Assembly: GCA_046351215.1 (NCBI GenBank)
Contig: JAXLYX010000018.1
Location: forward strand, 87,955 to 151,954
Origin: JAXLYX01 sp046351215
GTDB lineage: Bacteria > Myxococcota_A > Polyangia > Polyangiales > Houyiibacteriaceae
DNA length: 64,000 nucleotides
Direction of reading: 5' to 3'
The notes beneath the pieces are model-generated. The model saw nothing but the letters and a program-made list of their open reading frames with translations. It did not search any database and was not told where the DNA came from. A program made the position numbers and the translations under genes. Of this stretch, positions 35,883 to 43,676 are shown in pieces (the first letter of the stretch is position 1; each line of letters starts with the position of its first letter).

Positions 35883-36722
35883 ATGCGTCCGACCGAGACC
35901 CAGCTCACCGAGTACCAGGAGCTCGCGCTCCGCATCGCGGACGAGGCCTCCGCCCTCGTGCTCTCGGGCTTCCGCACCGGCACGGCGATCCACAAGAAGG
36001 GCCGCATCGATCTCGTCACGAAGTACGACGTCGATTGCGAGAAGCTCGTGCGCGCCCGTCTCGGCGAGGCGGTCCCGACGCATCGCATCGTCGGCGAGGA
36101 AGCCGAGGCGCAGGGCTCGGGCGACCTCGTCTGGTACGTCGATCCCATCGACGGCACGACGAACTTCGCGCACGGACATCCCTTCTTCTGCGTGTCGATC
36201 GGTCTTTGGTACCGCAATGAGCCGCTCGTCGGCGTGGTCGCGGCGCCGGCCCTCGGAGTCACCTGGTGGGGCGCGGCCGGGCGCGGCGCGTTCCGCAACG
36301 AGGTCCGCTGCCAGGTGACGACGACCGAGACGCTCGAGGACTCGCTCTGCGCGACGGGCTTCGCCTACAACCGCTGGACGACGACCGACGACAACCTCTC
36401 CGAGTACAAGGCCTTCTTGAAGTCGTCGCAGGGCGTCCGTCGCTGCGGCGCGGCCGCGCTCGATCTCGCGTGCGTCGCCGACGGGACCTACGACCTCTAC
36501 TGGGAGCAGGGGCTCAAGGCCTGGGACGTCGCGGCGGGCATCCTCCTCGTGCAGGAGGCCGGAGGCCGGGTCACGGACTACGTCGGCGAGGACGCCGATC
36601 CCCACCTCGGCCAGGTCGTCGCGACGAACCGCGCGCTCCACGGCGAAACGATCCGCCTCCTCGAGGCGACGCGCGCGAAGGCCGGGCTGCCGATCGCGGG
36701 AGACCGTCCGCCGAAGGGATGA
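35883..36722 (+). CDS. Inositol monophosphatase family protein
   Basis: The 279-residue protein is a metal-dependent phosphatase of the IMPase/SuhB/HisN group. It has GEEAE (first metal-binding acids), VDPIDGTTNFAHGHP (DPxDGTxNF) and KAWDVAAGILLVQEAGG (WDxAAGxxxxxEAGG). The substrate may be inositol phosphate, histidinol phosphate or PAPS; sequence alone does not decide. The ATG starts 5 nt after the stop of the preceding small gene, indicating an operon. Confidence 0.92.
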   Translation: MRPTETQLTEYQELALRIADEASALVLSGFRTGTAIHKKGRIDLVTKYDVDCEKLVRARLGEAVPTHRIVGEEAEAQGSGDLVWYVDPIDGTTNFAHGHPFFCVSIGLWYRNEPLVGVVAAPALGVTWWGAAGRGAFRNEVRCQVTTTETLEDSLCATGFAYNRWTTTDDNLSEYKAFLKSSQGVRRCGAAALDLACVADGTYDLYWEQGLKAWDVAAGILLVQEAGGRVTDYVGEDADPHLGQVVATNRALHGETIRLLEATRAKAGLPIAGDRPPKG

Positions 36723-36763
36723 GGCGAAGGCGCTCCGAGCGGGCTTGCCAAATAGCGAACGGG

Positions 36764-36783
36764 CATGCGATCCAGATCGCATG
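36764..36783. promoter_or_regulatory. Perfect inverted repeat CATGCGAT-CCAG-ATCGCATG covering a start codon
   Basis: The two 8-bp arms are perfect and separated by 4 nt. The right arm ends in the ATG (36781-36783) of the Cys-rich lipoprotein gene. It may be an operator, or an RNA hairpin hiding the start codon. No Shine-Dalgarno sequence is visible upstream. Confidence 0.5.
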
Positions 36784-37998
36784 AATTCTTTGCTTTCCCA
36801 TCGGCATCGCCTGCTCCTCTTCGTCCTTCCAGCGCTCCTCGCCTCGGCGAGCTGCGACGACGTCTCGACTACGGAGGGACGCTATGCCGCGTACCTCGAC
36901 GACTTCGCCGACGCGCACTGCGAAGGTCTCTACGAATGCGGGCAGACCACCGCGTCGTGGGGCACGGTCTTCCAACCCGCGGCCGGCCTCGTGATCCAAG
37001 AGCCGAACCTCTACGCGAGCCGCTCCGACTGCGTGCGGACGGTCCGCTCCGCCGTCCGTGCGACGCTGACGCCCACGCTGAGGGACGCCCTCGCCTCCGG
37101 TACGACGCGCTTCGACGCCGAGGCCGCACGGAGCTGCCTCGAGGCGCTACGCGGCCTCGGTCCGGGCCGCTGCGAAGACTCGCAAGGCACCGGGGCCGTC
37201 TGTCGACGCGTGCTGGTCGGCCAGCAGCCCGACGGCGCCGCATGCCGGACCTCGGAGGAATGTTCGAGCCTCTCGAGCTGCGACACGACGGCGACCGGAT
37301 GCCGAGCCTGCGCCCGCCATTTCCCAGACCCCGCAGGGCTCGGCGAGCCCTGCGATTGGGGCGGACGCCGATGCGCCGAGGGGCTCGCCTGCACGCCGAC
37401 GGGACCGGGTCCCTTCGACTCGACCTGCGTGGCCGTGACTCCGCCCGTCTCGACGGTCGTCGCCGAGGGCGAGCCCTGCGGCCGCGTGCAGGACGGCTCG
37501 GTCTCCGTCTGCGATCGAGGTCTGTTCTGTCGGTACGAGCCCAATGCATCGACGGGTGTCTGCTCGGCGCCGATCGCCGTCGGCCAGCCCTGCCTCCGAG
37601 ACACGGGCGATGTCTGCGCCCTCGGCAGCGACTGCATCCCTCCCGCGGTCTCCGAGCCCGGCGTCTGCACGCCCGTCACGGTGGCGACGCGCGAGGGGGC
37701 GAGCTGCGATCCGAGCGCCTGGAGCGTGAGCACGTGCTCGCTCGCCGCGAACCTCGGCTGCGACGCGGTCACGAAGCGCTGCGTCTCGCCCGCGCCCGGC
37801 AACGAGAACGCGGGCTGCGAGGGCGATTGGGATTGCACGCCTCCCTACCACTGCGAGGCCGCGCGCTGCCTCCCGCCACGCCCCGAGGGATGGCGCTGCA
37901 GGTCCGACGTGACCTGCGCGAGCGCCGTCTGCGAGATCGCGCCGACGGAGATCGAGGGCCTCTGCGGCGCGAGCCGTGCCGTCCCGCTCTGCGAGTGA
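36781..37998 (+). CDS. Cys-rich lipoprotein (Dickkopf-like repeats)
   Basis: The 405-residue protein has a lipoprotein signal (RLLLFVLPALLASAS followed by Cys25). An N-terminal helical part (about 25-145) is followed by many short Cys-rich blocks, such as GAACRTSEECSSLSSC, GEPCDWGGRRCAEGLAC, QPCLRDTGDVCALGSDC and GCEGDWDCTPPYHC. The G-x-x-C-x-x-x-x-x-C-x-x-g-l-x-C pattern resembles the Dickkopf N-terminal Cys-rich repeats common in myxobacterial surface lipoproteins. It is probably an adhesion or binding protein, not an enzyme. The start sits in an inverted repeat, and the base composition just around it is less GC-rich than its surroundings. Confidence 0.8.
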   Translation: MNSLLSHRHRLLLFVLPALLASASCDDVSTTEGRYAAYLDDFADAHCEGLYECGQTTASWGTVFQPAAGLVIQEPNLYASRSDCVRTVRSAVRATLTPTLRDALASGTTRFDAEAARSCLEALRGLGPGRCEDSQGTGAVCRRVLVGQQPDGAACRTSEECSSLSSCDTTATGCRACARHFPDPAGLGEPCDWGGRRCAEGLACTPTGPGPFDSTCVAVTPPVSTVVAEGEPCGRVQDGSVSVCDRGLFCRYEPNASTGVCSAPIAVGQPCLRDTGDVCALGSDCIPPAVSEPGVCTPVTVATREGASCDPSAWSVSTCSLAANLGCDAVTKRCVSPAPGNENAGCEGDWDCTPPYHCEAARCLPPRPEGWRCRSDVTCASAVCEIAPTEIEGLCGASRAVPLCE

Positions 37999-38013
37999 GG
38001 CTCGCCCGGGCGC

Positions 38014-38886
38014 TCAGAGCCCCTTCCGCCGTACCTTCCAATCGGGCTGCTGACAAAGCCCGCAGGAGTCGCGGAAGAGAGCACGCGCGTCCGCGTCGCC
38101 CATGAGCTCGGCGCGGAACCACGCCGTCATGGGCCCACGGAAATGGCCCGCGTCGCCGAGCGCCGCCGTATGCCCCGCCGTGAGCAGCGTGCCCCAGAAG
38201 ACCGGCACGTTCGTCGCCTCGAAGACCGGCTTCTGGTTCAGCGTGGGAACGGCGACGAAGTCCGTGCCGCCCGAGACGAGGAACATCGGACCGTGCTGCT
38301 GCGACTGCGACGCCGGATCGTGCCCGAGCCCGAGCGTGTAGGGCATGAGCGGCGCCGTCGCGATCACGCGCGGATCCCGGCCCACCATGATCGCGCCACC
38401 GCCCCCCTGCGAGTGGCCGGAGGCGCCGATGCGCGCGACGTCGATCCGTCCCTCGTACGCGCTGCCGGGGCGCGCGTTCTCCGCGAGGACCCAGTCGAGA
38501 CAGGCGATCATCTCCTCGCCCGTGCCCGCGTTCGTCGTGTTCGCGGCCGCGACGACGAAGCCATGGCTCGCCCAATGGTTGAAGAGCCCGGTGTAGACCG
38601 CGGGGAAGCCGAGCGTGCCGTTGCCCCAGACGATCACCGGATGCCGGAGGCCTCCCTGACCCAGCGTCTCGGGCCGGTAGATCCGGCATTTCGCGGGGCT
38701 CGCCTCGTTCGTCGTCGCGAACGGACCGAAGTCCGCATAGTCCGTGACGGTCGGGAAGCCCGTCGCCGTGACGAGCGGCGCCGCGGCATCCGTGCCGAGC
38801 GCGGACGGAGCTCCGTCGATGCCGGGCGAGGCACAGCCCGCGACGAGGAGCAGGCTCGAGAACCAGGAGATCGCGAGGAATCGCAT
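38014..38886 (-). CDS. Lipoprotein alpha/beta hydrolase, cutinase/PETase-like
   Basis: The 290-residue protein has a lipoprotein signal ending LLVAGC (Cys18). The hydrolase domain has HPVIVWGNGT (oxyanion region, VWGNGT), GHWASHGF-type helix NHWASHGFVVAA, the nucleophile elbow GHSQGGGG with Ser159, Asp209 in GGTDFVAVP, and His248 in DAGHFRGP. The layout matches the PET-hydrolase/cutinase/chlorophyllase superfamily, which cleaves polyester or lipid esters outside the cell. The C-terminus ends with an extra CGLCQQPDW pair of Cys, perhaps a disulfide. The true substrate is unknown. Confidence 0.85.
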   Translation of the reverse strand: MRFLAISWFSSLLLVAGCASPGIDGAPSALGTDAAAPLVTATGFPTVTDYADFGPFATTNEASPAKCRIYRPETLGQGGLRHPVIVWGNGTLGFPAVYTGLFNHWASHGFVVAAANTTNAGTGEEMIACLDWVLAENARPGSAYEGRIDVARIGASGHSQGGGGAIMVGRDPRVIATAPLMPYTLGLGHDPASQSQQHGPMFLVSGGTDFVAVPTLNQKPVFEATNVPVFWGTLLTAGHTAALGDAGHFRGPMTAWFRAELMGDADARALFRDSCGLCQQPDWKVRRKGL

Positions 38887-39059
38887 GGTTCGACGATGAC
38901 AGAATCATCACCGAGCGGGACAGGTGGAGAGGCATGACCCCGGACGCCATCGCGTGGGCCGCTCACCCCTCGGGATGACCCGAGGCGACGACGCGCCGAG
39001 GGACGGCTCCCGTGGTCATGGCCGTGCCGGCCGCGGATCACGCGCGCGTAGCTTCCGTC

Positions 39060-39077
39060 CGAGGATATCCTCGCGGG
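39060..39077 (+). promoter_or_regulatory. Palindrome CGAGGATATCCTCG with -10 TATCCT
   Basis: A perfect 14-bp palindrome (39060-39073) includes TATCCT (39066-39071), 6 nt before the ATG of the CDP-alcohol transferase. It matches the palindrome before the 21750 gene and suggests a repressor site over the -10 element. Confidence 0.55.
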
Positions 39078-39710
39078 ATGGAGGACGCCCCCACCGCTCG
39101 CGCCCCGATTCCGAGCTGGCTCCCGAACGCGATCTCCGTCGTGCGGATCGCGCTCGTGCCGCTGTGGCTCGCCGTGGCGTTGGCGGTTCGTTCCTCGTCG
39201 CTCGCGGGTGTCGCGCCCTCGCGCCTCCCTCTCGTCGGCATCCTCCTCGCGCTGGGCGCATCCGATCTCGTCGACGGCTTCCTCGCGCGGCGCTTCGGGC
39301 TCGCGACGAACCTCGGCGCGGTGCTCGATGCGGTCGCCGACAAGCTCGCGCAGATCGCGATCGTGACCTTCCTCGCGCTCCTCGGGACGCCCTCGATCGG
39401 CGAGCTCCCGCGCTCGCTCTGGTTCGTGCTCGTCGCACGCGACCTCGTGCTCGCGATCGGCTGGACGACGATCCGGCTCGCGCGAGGACACGTGCGCGCC
39501 GAGCATCGATGGCACGGGAAGCTCTCGAGCGCGGCCCTCTTCGTGCTGCTCGTCGCCTGCCTCGGAGGCTTGCCTCGGAGCTGGGTCGACCCCGTCGCCT
39601 CCGCGATCGCATTCTTCGTCGCGGGCAGCACCCTCGACTACGTACGCTTCGGCTTCGCTCAGCTGCGCTCGGAGGAGGCCCCACGGCCTCCGCTCGCCCC
39701 CCCCGCTTGA
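39078..39710 (+). CDS. CDP-alcohol phosphatidyltransferase
   Basis: The 210-residue membrane protein (about five to six helices) transfers a phosphatidyl group from CDP-diacylglycerol to an alcohol such as glycerol phosphate. Its signature is SDLVDGFLARRFGLATNLGAVLDAVADK, exactly D-G-x2-A-R-x7-8-G-x3-D-x3-D. The N-terminal WLPNAISVVRIAL is also typical of PgsA-like enzymes. The product (PGP, PI or other) cannot be told. The ATG at 39078 is supported by the TATCCT element 6 nt upstream. Confidence 0.9.
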   Translation: MEDAPTARAPIPSWLPNAISVVRIALVPLWLAVALAVRSSSLAGVAPSRLPLVGILLALGASDLVDGFLARRFGLATNLGAVLDAVADKLAQIAIVTFLALLGTPSIGELPRSLWFVLVARDLVLAIGWTTIRLARGHVRAEHRWHGKLSSAALFVLLVACLGGLPRSWVDPVASAIAFFVAGSTLDYVRFGFAQLRSEEAPRPPLAPPA

Positions 39711-39742
39711 CGGGAGTCGAGGGGTTTCGCGACACTCGAGGC

Positions 39743-40255
39743 ATGGGGATGGAGGCGCGATCGAGCGGCGCGCGCGGGCTCGCGAACGGCCTCCACGTCG
39801 TGGCGCGCAACGCGGGCTACACCGTGGCGACCTATCGGAACGTCATGCTCCTGCACGTCGACGGCGCGATCGATCGGGACTTCCTCCGCGCCGCGCTCGC
39901 CGGGCACCACGAAGCGCTCCGCTTCGAGCCCACGGGCTATGGCGTGATCACGCTCGTCGAATCCTCCGCCCGCATCCCCGACGCCGACGTCCGGGACGAA
40001 GCGAGCAAGCTGCGCAGCGAGACGCAGCACATGCTCAGGGCGCAATCGGTGCTCATCGGCGGAGCCGGCTTCTTCGCGAGCACGATGCGCGCCGTCATCA
40101 CGGGCATCGTCACCCTCGCCCGGAGCCGCGTCCCCCTGAAGATGGTCGGCGACACCTTCGAGGCCGCGAGCTTCGTCGTCGAGAAGCTCGGGGATCCGGG
40201 CCTCCGCACGATGGATCTCGTGCCGGTGCTCGACTCGCTGCGAGCGGGCCGCTGA
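39743..40255 (+). CDS. STAS-like small protein, function unknown
   Basis: The 170-residue protein has a central VMLLHVDGAIDRDFLRAALAGHHEALR block, then ITLVESSARIPDADVRDEASKL, QSVLIGGAGFFASTMRAVITGI and a final DTFEAASFVVEKL helix. The alternation of short strands and helices resembles the STAS/SpoIIAA-like proteins at 15255 and 22616, but similarity is weak. No catalytic motif or signal is visible. It lies 32 bp after the CDP-alcohol transferase on the same strand, so it may share its transcript. ATG 39743 or 39749 could start. Confidence 0.55.
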   Translation: MGMEARSSGARGLANGLHVVARNAGYTVATYRNVMLLHVDGAIDRDFLRAALAGHHEALRFEPTGYGVITLVESSARIPDADVRDEASKLRSETQHMLRAQSVLIGGAGFFASTMRAVITGIVTLARSRVPLKMVGDTFEAASFVVEKLGDPGLRTMDLVPVLDSLRAGR

Positions 40256-40259
40256 GCGC

Positions 40260-41075
40260 TCAGCGCTCGAGGTGGGGGAAGAAGTAGCGCATCGAGCGCG
40301 CGACGACGAAGCGGGACACGCGGCTCGGCACGAGCCCCCCGAGCACGATGGCCGCGAGGCGATCGCCGAGCGAGGGAACGCAGATCGGCGCACGGCCGAG
40401 CGCGGAGAGCGCCTGCTCGGCGACGGCCTCGGGGGTGACCAGCATCGGCGCGATGCGGCGGGTGTCGGGCCGGCTCGCCGCGAGCAGCGGCGTATCCGTC
40501 ATGCCGGGCGCGAGGCCGAGCACGTCGATCCCGTGCGGACGCAGCTCTTCGTACAGGGCCTCCGCGAGCGTCAGGGTGTAGGCCTTGGTCGCGGCGTAGT
40601 TCGCCACGTAGGGCGCCCGGATCAGCGCGGAGTTCGACGAGATCAGGACGAGCGCGCCCTTGCCCCGCCGCTTCATCGCGTTCGCGGCCCGGTGAGCGAG
40701 CAGCGCGCTCACGCGGCAGTGCAGGTCGATGGCACGGAGGTGGGGCTCGAGGGGGAGCTCGGTGAACTCGCCCATCGCGTAGATGCCGGCGCAATGGACG
40801 ACGAAGCCGAGGTCGTGCGTCGTCGCGACGTCCGAGACGCGCTCGAGGAAGGCGTCGTCGAGGAGGTCGCCGGCGCGCGTCTCGATCTCGACGCGGTACG
40901 AGGCACGCAATCCCTCCGCGATCTTGCGCAGGCCGACCTCGTCGCGATCGACGAGCACGAGCGAGACGCCCCGCGAGGCGAGAGAGCGGGCGAAGGCCGC
41001 GCCGATGCCCGACGCGGCTCCCGTGACGAGGGCCCATCTTCCGTAGCGGTCGACGAACGAAGCCTTCTTCGACAT
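40260..41075 (-). CDS. Short-chain dehydrogenase/reductase
   Basis: The 271-residue classical SDR has ALVTGAASGIGAAFARSLA (TGxxxGIG), VHCAGIY (an altered NAG motif, CAG), LISSNSAL with catalytic Ser, and YAATKAYT with YxxxK (Tyr-Lys). It resembles the DltE/YdfG-like fatty-acid and ketone reductases, with a C-terminal hydrophobic RSMRYFFPHLER tail. The start is uncertain: ATG 41075 or 41093 are possible; neither has a clear ribosome site. It stops 4 bp from the convergent STAS-like gene. The substrate is unknown. Confidence 0.85.
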   Translation of the reverse strand: MSKKASFVDRYGRWALVTGAASGIGAAFARSLASRGVSLVLVDRDEVGLRKIAEGLRASYRVEIETRAGDLLDDAFLERVSDVATTHDLGFVVHCAGIYAMGEFTELPLEPHLRAIDLHCRVSALLAHRAANAMKRRGKGALVLISSNSALIRAPYVANYAATKAYTLTLAEALYEELRPHGIDVLGLAPGMTDTPLLAASRPDTRRIAPMLVTPEAVAEQALSALGRAPICVPSLGDRLAAIVLGGLVPSRVSRFVVARSMRYFFPHLER

Positions 41076-41230
41076 GTCCGACGTCTGCCTCATGGCTCGG
41101 CGTCGGTCAATGCCGTCGGGGCCCGGGCCTTGCCGAGCTCGGGTCGCGGTCGCCCAGGCCGAGGCCCGGATGGCGAGCACCCGGCGGAGCACCGAGCGGA
41201 CGTGGCCGTGCCGCGCTTCCGCGGGCTCGG

Positions 41231-41539
41231 CTAGCGGTCCCTCAGCCAGGTCGAGACGCAGACGTCGAAGCCGGCGCAGGTGCCGTGCTCGAAGCAGGCA
41301 TCGAGCGAGGCGAGCTCGTCCGCTCCGAGCCGCCCGTCGAGGCTCTCGAGGGAAGCGTACGTGGAGTCGGCGCACGCACGGTCGCAGCGGGAGGCGAGCG
41401 CGAAGCAGACCCGATCGGCGAGCGCATCCGTGGGCGGCGTCCCGGGCAGGACGCCCGCGTCGACCGCGGGCCGCGCCTCGGGAGGGACGGCGACGTTGCA
41501 GGGGAGCAGGAAGAGGAGGAGGGCGAGGCTCGTGCGCAT
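41231..41539 (-). CDS. Small secreted Cys-rich protein
   Basis: The 102-residue protein has an N-terminal hydrophobic segment TSLALLLFLLPCNVAV, likely a signal peptide (the Cys at 14 does not make a standard lipobox). Six further Cys lie in the mature part, in CFALASRCDRACAD and CFEHGTCAGFDVC. Spacing resembles the short Cys-rich repeats of myxobacterial surface proteins. I do not know the family. It is divergent from the phospholipase-D-type lipoprotein gene with 88 bp between. Confidence 0.55.
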   Translation of the reverse strand: MRTSLALLLFLLPCNVAVPPEARPAVDAGVLPGTPPTDALADRVCFALASRCDRACADSTYASLESLDGRLGADELASLDACFEHGTCAGFDVCVSTWLRDR

Positions 41540-41615
41540 GGCCGGGTCTCGGCCGTCCGACGCACGGGTTGCGTGCGCGGACGCCCCCCTCGTTCCCTGG
41601 GGCACCGGGCCCCGG

Positions 41616-41627
41616 TATCCTCGCGTG
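41616..41627 (+). promoter_or_regulatory. Leaderless-type -10 hexamer TATCCT
   Basis: TATCCT at 41616-41621 is followed by 6 nt and the GTG of the phospholipase-D-type gene. The TATCCTCGCG sequence is identical to that before the gene at 39078. Confidence 0.5.
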
Positions 41628-42941
41628 GTGCGCCCCCCTCCCTCGCGAGCGCTCTCCGTCGCGTGGCTCGTCGCGCTCTCCGCGTGTGGCCACGGACCCT
41701 CGACGCATCCCGGCGACGCGTCGCCCACGGCGCTCGACGGCTCGCTCGACGCGAGCGCCACGGACGGAGACGTCGACGGCTCGTCGAACGACGCCGGCAT
41801 GGTCGCCGATGGGGGCGCGGGGCCCTTCGACGCGGAGCCTCCGTTCCGCTTCTTCCACAACCGCCCGGTCGATGCGCGGGTCGCGAGCGGCCCGATGGCC
41901 GACGTCGTCGATCTCCCCTCCACGTTGATCGGCTATCTCGATCGCGCGCGGACGAGCGTCGATCTCGCGGTCTACGAATTCTCCGACTCGAACGGGATCG
42001 CGGCCGCGCTCGTGCGTGCGAAGCAGCGGGGCGTCCGGGTGCGCCTCGCGATGGATCACGACAACGTCGTCGCCGCCGCGACGAATCTCGGCACGCTCGA
42101 CGCCGCCTCGATCCCGTGGATCGACGACGCGATCGGCGGACAACCGAGCTCCGCGTTGATGCACGACAAGTTCGTGGTGATCGACGGAGAGGTCGTCTGG
42201 ACCGGCTCGTACAACCTCTCGGATCCCGGCGCCTACGACGATCTGCAGGACGTGCTCGTGATCCACGACGCGGGCGTCGCCTCGGCGTTCACGGGGCAAT
42301 TCGAGCAGATGTGGGGCGGCAGCGCCGAGCTCCCGGACGCCTCGGCGGCGAGCTTCCACAACCGCAAGAGCGACCTCGGGGCGCACGTCTTCCAGGTCGC
42401 CGGACGAACCGTCGAGCTCTGGTTCTCGCCCGTCGACGACGCGCCGAACGGCGGACCGATGGCGCACCTGCGGCAGGCCGTCGCGACGGCGGATGCCTCG
42501 ATCGACTTCCACGTCTTCGCGTTCTTCGATCAGACGCTCGCCGATGCGATGAAGGCTCGCCACGACGTGGGCGTCGTGGTGCGTGGGGTGTTCGAGGGCA
42601 TCTACTGGAACGCGGCGTACTCGGAGGCGCTCGACCTCCGAGGGCTCACGGCCACGACGACGGGAACCGCGGATCCCGATCCCGTGCCCTGGTCACCCGC
42701 CGCGCTCGTGCTCGCGGACGCCGAGCCGCACTTCCTCCACGCGAAGTCGCTGATCGTCGACGCGGCAGCCCCGACGTCCGCGCCGACCGTGGCGACCGGC
42801 TCGTTCAATTGGAGCGATTCGGCGAACACGGCGAACGACGAGAACCTGGTGCTCGTCCACGACGACGCCGCGCTCGCCAACCTCTTCCTCCAAGCGGTCT
42901 GCGGCGCGTACCTGCGCGCCGGCGGCAGCTGCGTGCCCTGA
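41628..42941 (+). CDS. Phospholipase D-family lipoprotein
   Basis: The 437-residue protein has a lipoprotein signal ending LSAC, an Asp/Ser/Gly-rich linker, and two HKD catalytic motifs: MHDKFVVIDGE-x-x-WTGSYNLSD (His179) and LHAKSLIVD ... TGSFNWSD (His371). Two HKD motifs per chain form one active site that cleaves phosphodiester bonds of phospholipids or nucleic acids via a phospho-His intermediate. The surface location fits extracellular lipid or DNA degradation. GTG 41628 is favoured over an adjacent GTG because of the TATCCT spacing. Confidence 0.88.
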   Translation: MRPPPSRALSVAWLVALSACGHGPSTHPGDASPTALDGSLDASATDGDVDGSSNDAGMVADGGAGPFDAEPPFRFFHNRPVDARVASGPMADVVDLPSTLIGYLDRARTSVDLAVYEFSDSNGIAAALVRAKQRGVRVRLAMDHDNVVAAATNLGTLDAASIPWIDDAIGGQPSSALMHDKFVVIDGEVVWTGSYNLSDPGAYDDLQDVLVIHDAGVASAFTGQFEQMWGGSAELPDASAASFHNRKSDLGAHVFQVAGRTVELWFSPVDDAPNGGPMAHLRQAVATADASIDFHVFAFFDQTLADAMKARHDVGVVVRGVFEGIYWNAAYSEALDLRGLTATTTGTADPDPVPWSPAALVLADAEPHFLHAKSLIVDAAAPTSAPTVATGSFNWSDSANTANDENLVLVHDDAALANLFLQAVCGAYLRAGGSCVP

Positions 42942-42968
42942 GAGCGCCGGCCCGCCCGAGGCCCCGAC

Positions 42969-43003
42969 TTGACGCGGGCAAGGCCTTACCTAACATTGTT
43001 AGG
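42969..43003 (+). promoter_or_regulatory. Promoter and operator of the TetR gene
   Basis: TTGACG (42969-42974) and TAACAT (42991-42996) are separated by 16 nt, a good sigma70-type pair. The -10 lies within a perfect 15-nt palindrome CCTAACA-T-TGTTAGG (42989-43003), 6 nt before the ATG. This is the classic layout of a TetR autorepressor operator. Confidence 0.65.
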
Positions 43004-43009
43004 CATACC

Positions 43010-43612
43010 ATGCCGCCCCGTCCCTCCGAGAGGAAGACCGACACCCGCGAGCGCATCCTCCGCGCCGCGAGGGAGCTCTTGCGCTCGGCCGGACCGGAAG
43101 GCCTCTCGCTCCGGGAGGTCGCTCGCTCCGTCGGCATCGCCGCCCCGTCGATCTACGAGCACTTCGACGGCAAGGACGCCCTCGTCGAGGCACTGACGCT
43201 CGACACGCGCTCACGCCTCCGGCATGCGCTCGAACGCTCCGTCGAGGCGGCGCCCGAAGAGGCGTTGCTCGCGATCGGGCTCGCCTACGTCCGCTTCGCG
43301 CTCTCGGATCCCGACGGCTTCCGCCTGCTCTTCCTGCAGCGGGGGTCGGGTCGGGCCTCGCTCGAGCAGGCGGTCCCGGAGGCCTCGCCCTACTCCGTCG
43401 TCCTCCGGGCCGTGAGCGACGCCGCGCTCGCCCGGCGCGTCCGGGCGAGGAGCACCACCGAGGTCGAGCACATCGCGTACGGCCTCTGGGCCCTCGCGCA
43501 CGGCATCGCCGTGCTCCGTCTCACGCATCTCGCCGGCATGCAGGCCGATTTCGAGGCGGCCGACCGGGCCGCCTTCGTGGCCTACCTCGCCGGCCTCCAC
43601 CACGGTTCCTGA
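43010..43612 (+). CDS. TetR/AcrR family transcriptional regulator
   Basis: The 200-residue protein has an N-terminal TetR helix-turn-helix (about 12-58): TRERILRAARELLRSAGPEGLSLREVARSVGIAAPSIYEHFDGKDALVEAL. The C-terminal ligand domain contains LLFLQRGSG and HIAYGLWALAHGIAVLRL, like the TetR_C_13/WHG-type subgroup (W-x-x-x-H-G). It is expected to repress itself through the palindrome just upstream and probably the next gene. The ligand is unknown. Confidence 0.92.
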   Translation: MPPRPSERKTDTRERILRAARELLRSAGPEGLSLREVARSVGIAAPSIYEHFDGKDALVEALTLDTRSRLRHALERSVEAAPEEALLAIGLAYVRFALSDPDGFRLLFLQRGSGRASLEQAVPEASPYSVVLRAVSDAALARRVRARSTTEVEHIAYGLWALAHGIAVLRLTHLAGMQADFEAADRAAFVAYLAGLHHGS

Positions 43613-43653
43613 CGGGCTCCCTCGGGCCGCCCGCCACTTCGCTCGCCCATCCA

Positions 43654-43668
43654 CCTAACACCGTTCGG
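43654..43668 (+). promoter_or_regulatory. Second, degenerate TetR operator copy
   Basis: CCTAACA-C-CGTTCGG matches the palindrome before the TetR gene at 12 of 15 positions, and lies 8 nt before the ATG of the N-acyltransferase-like gene. The left half-site is identical. Confidence 0.5.
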
Positions 43669-43676
43669 GTATCACC

